The notes under the pieces were generated by a model. It searched no databases. It saw only the letters and a list, made by a program, of their open reading frames with translations, and was not told the origin of the DNA. A DNA stretch of 64,000 nt from an uncultured Christensenellaceae bacterium (GTDB lineage: Bacteria > Bacillota > Clostridia > Christensenellales > UBA3700): the NCBI GenBank assembly GCA_910587685.1, contig CAJUMY010000007.1:7488-71487 (forward strand). Reading direction: 5' to 3'. Below, in pieces: positions 63,015-64,000 of this stretch. Made by a program: the position numbers and the translations under genes. The first letter of the stretch is position 1; every line of letters starts with the position of its first letter.

Positions 63015-63992
63015 CGTTTTCGTTATCCGCTATTTTTTTGGCGTCTCTTAGAGCTTTGCGTTTTTCTCTTCTCTGCTGTTTTTGATACGCGATATTCTCG
63101 TCTATCTGCGTCTTTCTAAGGTCGATAAGATCCTTAGCCATCTCATACGCAGACTCTCCGTCTATCTCTATCTCCGTCTCCTTTATCTTTATCTCCGCGT
63201 CGTTCTCCCTAGCGTTCCTGCGTATCGCTCTCAGTCTCTCGTCCTCGATCCTGAAGTACGCCATGACTTTGCCGTCCTTGACGCTGAGCTTTATAACCTG
63301 CTTCGCTCCCTTGCCTACGGTCAAGTGATACTTTGCGAAAGACGCCTTGTCTCCCGACTTTTCGATAGCGTAGTCGCGTAGTCCGAAGATGTAACGCTTT
63401 TGGTCGTCGCTGAGAAGGAGTATCGAGTCCTTGATGTCGAGTCTTTCGCTTCCGTTGATAACTATCGCTCCGTCGGCTACGCTTCTGAGCGTCTCTCCGT
63501 CTCTTTTTTCAAATGCGTAGAAAGAGCCGTCGTCTTCGAGCCTCTTCGCCTCGTCCTTGTTAGCTAATTGACCCTCGGCTATTACTACCGCGCCTTCGGG
63601 AACGTATCTCACGCTCTCGGTATTCGCCGCAGCTATCTCTTGAGCGTAGTCAGCGGCGTCGTTATTGACCGTAGCGGCGTTATCCTCTTCTTCCTCATCG
63701 TCGTTTCGTATTCGTCGTCATCGTCGTCTTCGCTCTCGTACTGCGAAGCGTACGGGGGATACGGCGGATATGGCGGGTACGGAGCGTTGTTCTCGTTCTT
63801 CTTCATCGCTATGAGTATCATCATACCTATGAACAGTCCTATCACGAGCAAGAACGTCGCTACGATGAAGCATAGCGCCACTATCACTATCGGCACGAGC
63901 CACTCGGGGATATTAGTTACTGCGTTCGGCTTGGTATCTTCATCAGGAGGCGTCGTTCCGTTATTTAACTCGAACGGTTTCTCTTCGCTCAT
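63004..63992 (-). pseudogene. Pro/Tyr-rich single-pass membrane protein, interrupted by a frameshift
   Basis: The first frame from the ATG at 63992 encodes a polar N-terminus, a membrane helix (about residues 30-63), the repeat PYPPYPPYPPY and an acidic run ESEDDDDDEYE, then stops early. The other frame continues as DDEEEDNAATVNND and the soluble domain with VRYVPEGAVVIAEGQ, ending with a basic helix QKQQRREKRKALRDAKK. Adding one A to the AAA run at 63704-63706 joins them into a 329-residue protein. The soluble part can also start at a GTG (63612), but without a ribosome site. I do not recognise the domain. Confidence 0.6.
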
Positions 63993-64000
63993 AGCGGGAG

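Overview
The window reads as chromosomal DNA of an endospore-forming, anaerobic Gram-positive bacterium of the class Clostridia, probably an uncultured gut lineage. The evidence is a dipicolinate synthase pair (dpaA/dpaB), a CotF-type coat protein, a PRK06851-type ATPase with a sigma-K-like promoter, an oxygen-sensitive NrdD/NrdG reductase, a split two-gene transketolase, strong AGGAGG ribosome sites, tRNAs with encoded CCA, and many TTGACA/TATAAT promoters. No phage core genes, CRISPR array, rRNA or complete insertion sequence is visible. The genus cannot be fixed from the sequence alone.

Layout. (1) 1-12469, minus strand: the 5' part of one uninterrupted giant gene for an exported repeat protein of more than 4,150 residues carrying YDG-type and InlB-like modules; it runs off the left edge. 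(2) 13.3-18.0 kb: an SDR reductase, a chromate-transporter-type pair, an ABM-domain protein, an XRE regulator and a CotF-like coat protein. (3) 18.2-20.1 kb: an AT-rich segment with a Fic AMP-transferase beside tRNA-Val and tRNA-Glu. (4) 20.5-25.8 kb: PutP, a duplicated membrane protein, an anchored protein, RsmI and TrmN6. (5) 26.0-36.3 kb: an FAD oxidoreductase, a Wzz-like protein, dpaAB facing a PRK06851 ATPase, uracil-DNA glycosylase and a heterodimeric ABC exporter.

(6) About 36.4-36.6 kb: an apparently free-standing small RNA with its own promoter and terminator. (7) 36.7-41.7 kb: veg, then a complete folate operon (folC, folE, HD protein, folP, folBK, flavodoxin) under a THF riboswitch. 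(8) 41.9-45.0 kb: nrdG/nrdD with paired NrdR boxes over the promoter. (9) 45.7-49.2 kb: response regulator, ABC ATPase, permease and histidine kinase. (10) 49.4-53.4 kb: split transketolase and an O-antigen-ligase-type membrane protein. (11) 53.6-57.1 kb: a two-gene collagen/tail-fibre-like cassette, a TetR regulator, and a queuosine-salvage operon (radical SAM gene with a frameshift, then queT) under a preQ1-I riboswitch. (12) 57.3-64 kb: fucI, a phosphoesterase remnant, a small unknown gene, a GH3 glycosidase and a frameshifted membrane protein at the right edge.

Two genes (57.0 and 63.7 kb) are each broken by one missing base in a homopolymer. They may be assembly errors or real lesions. 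The least explained items are the orphan small RNA, the tail-fibre-like cassette outside any prophage, the HD protein in the folate operon, and the giant surface protein.
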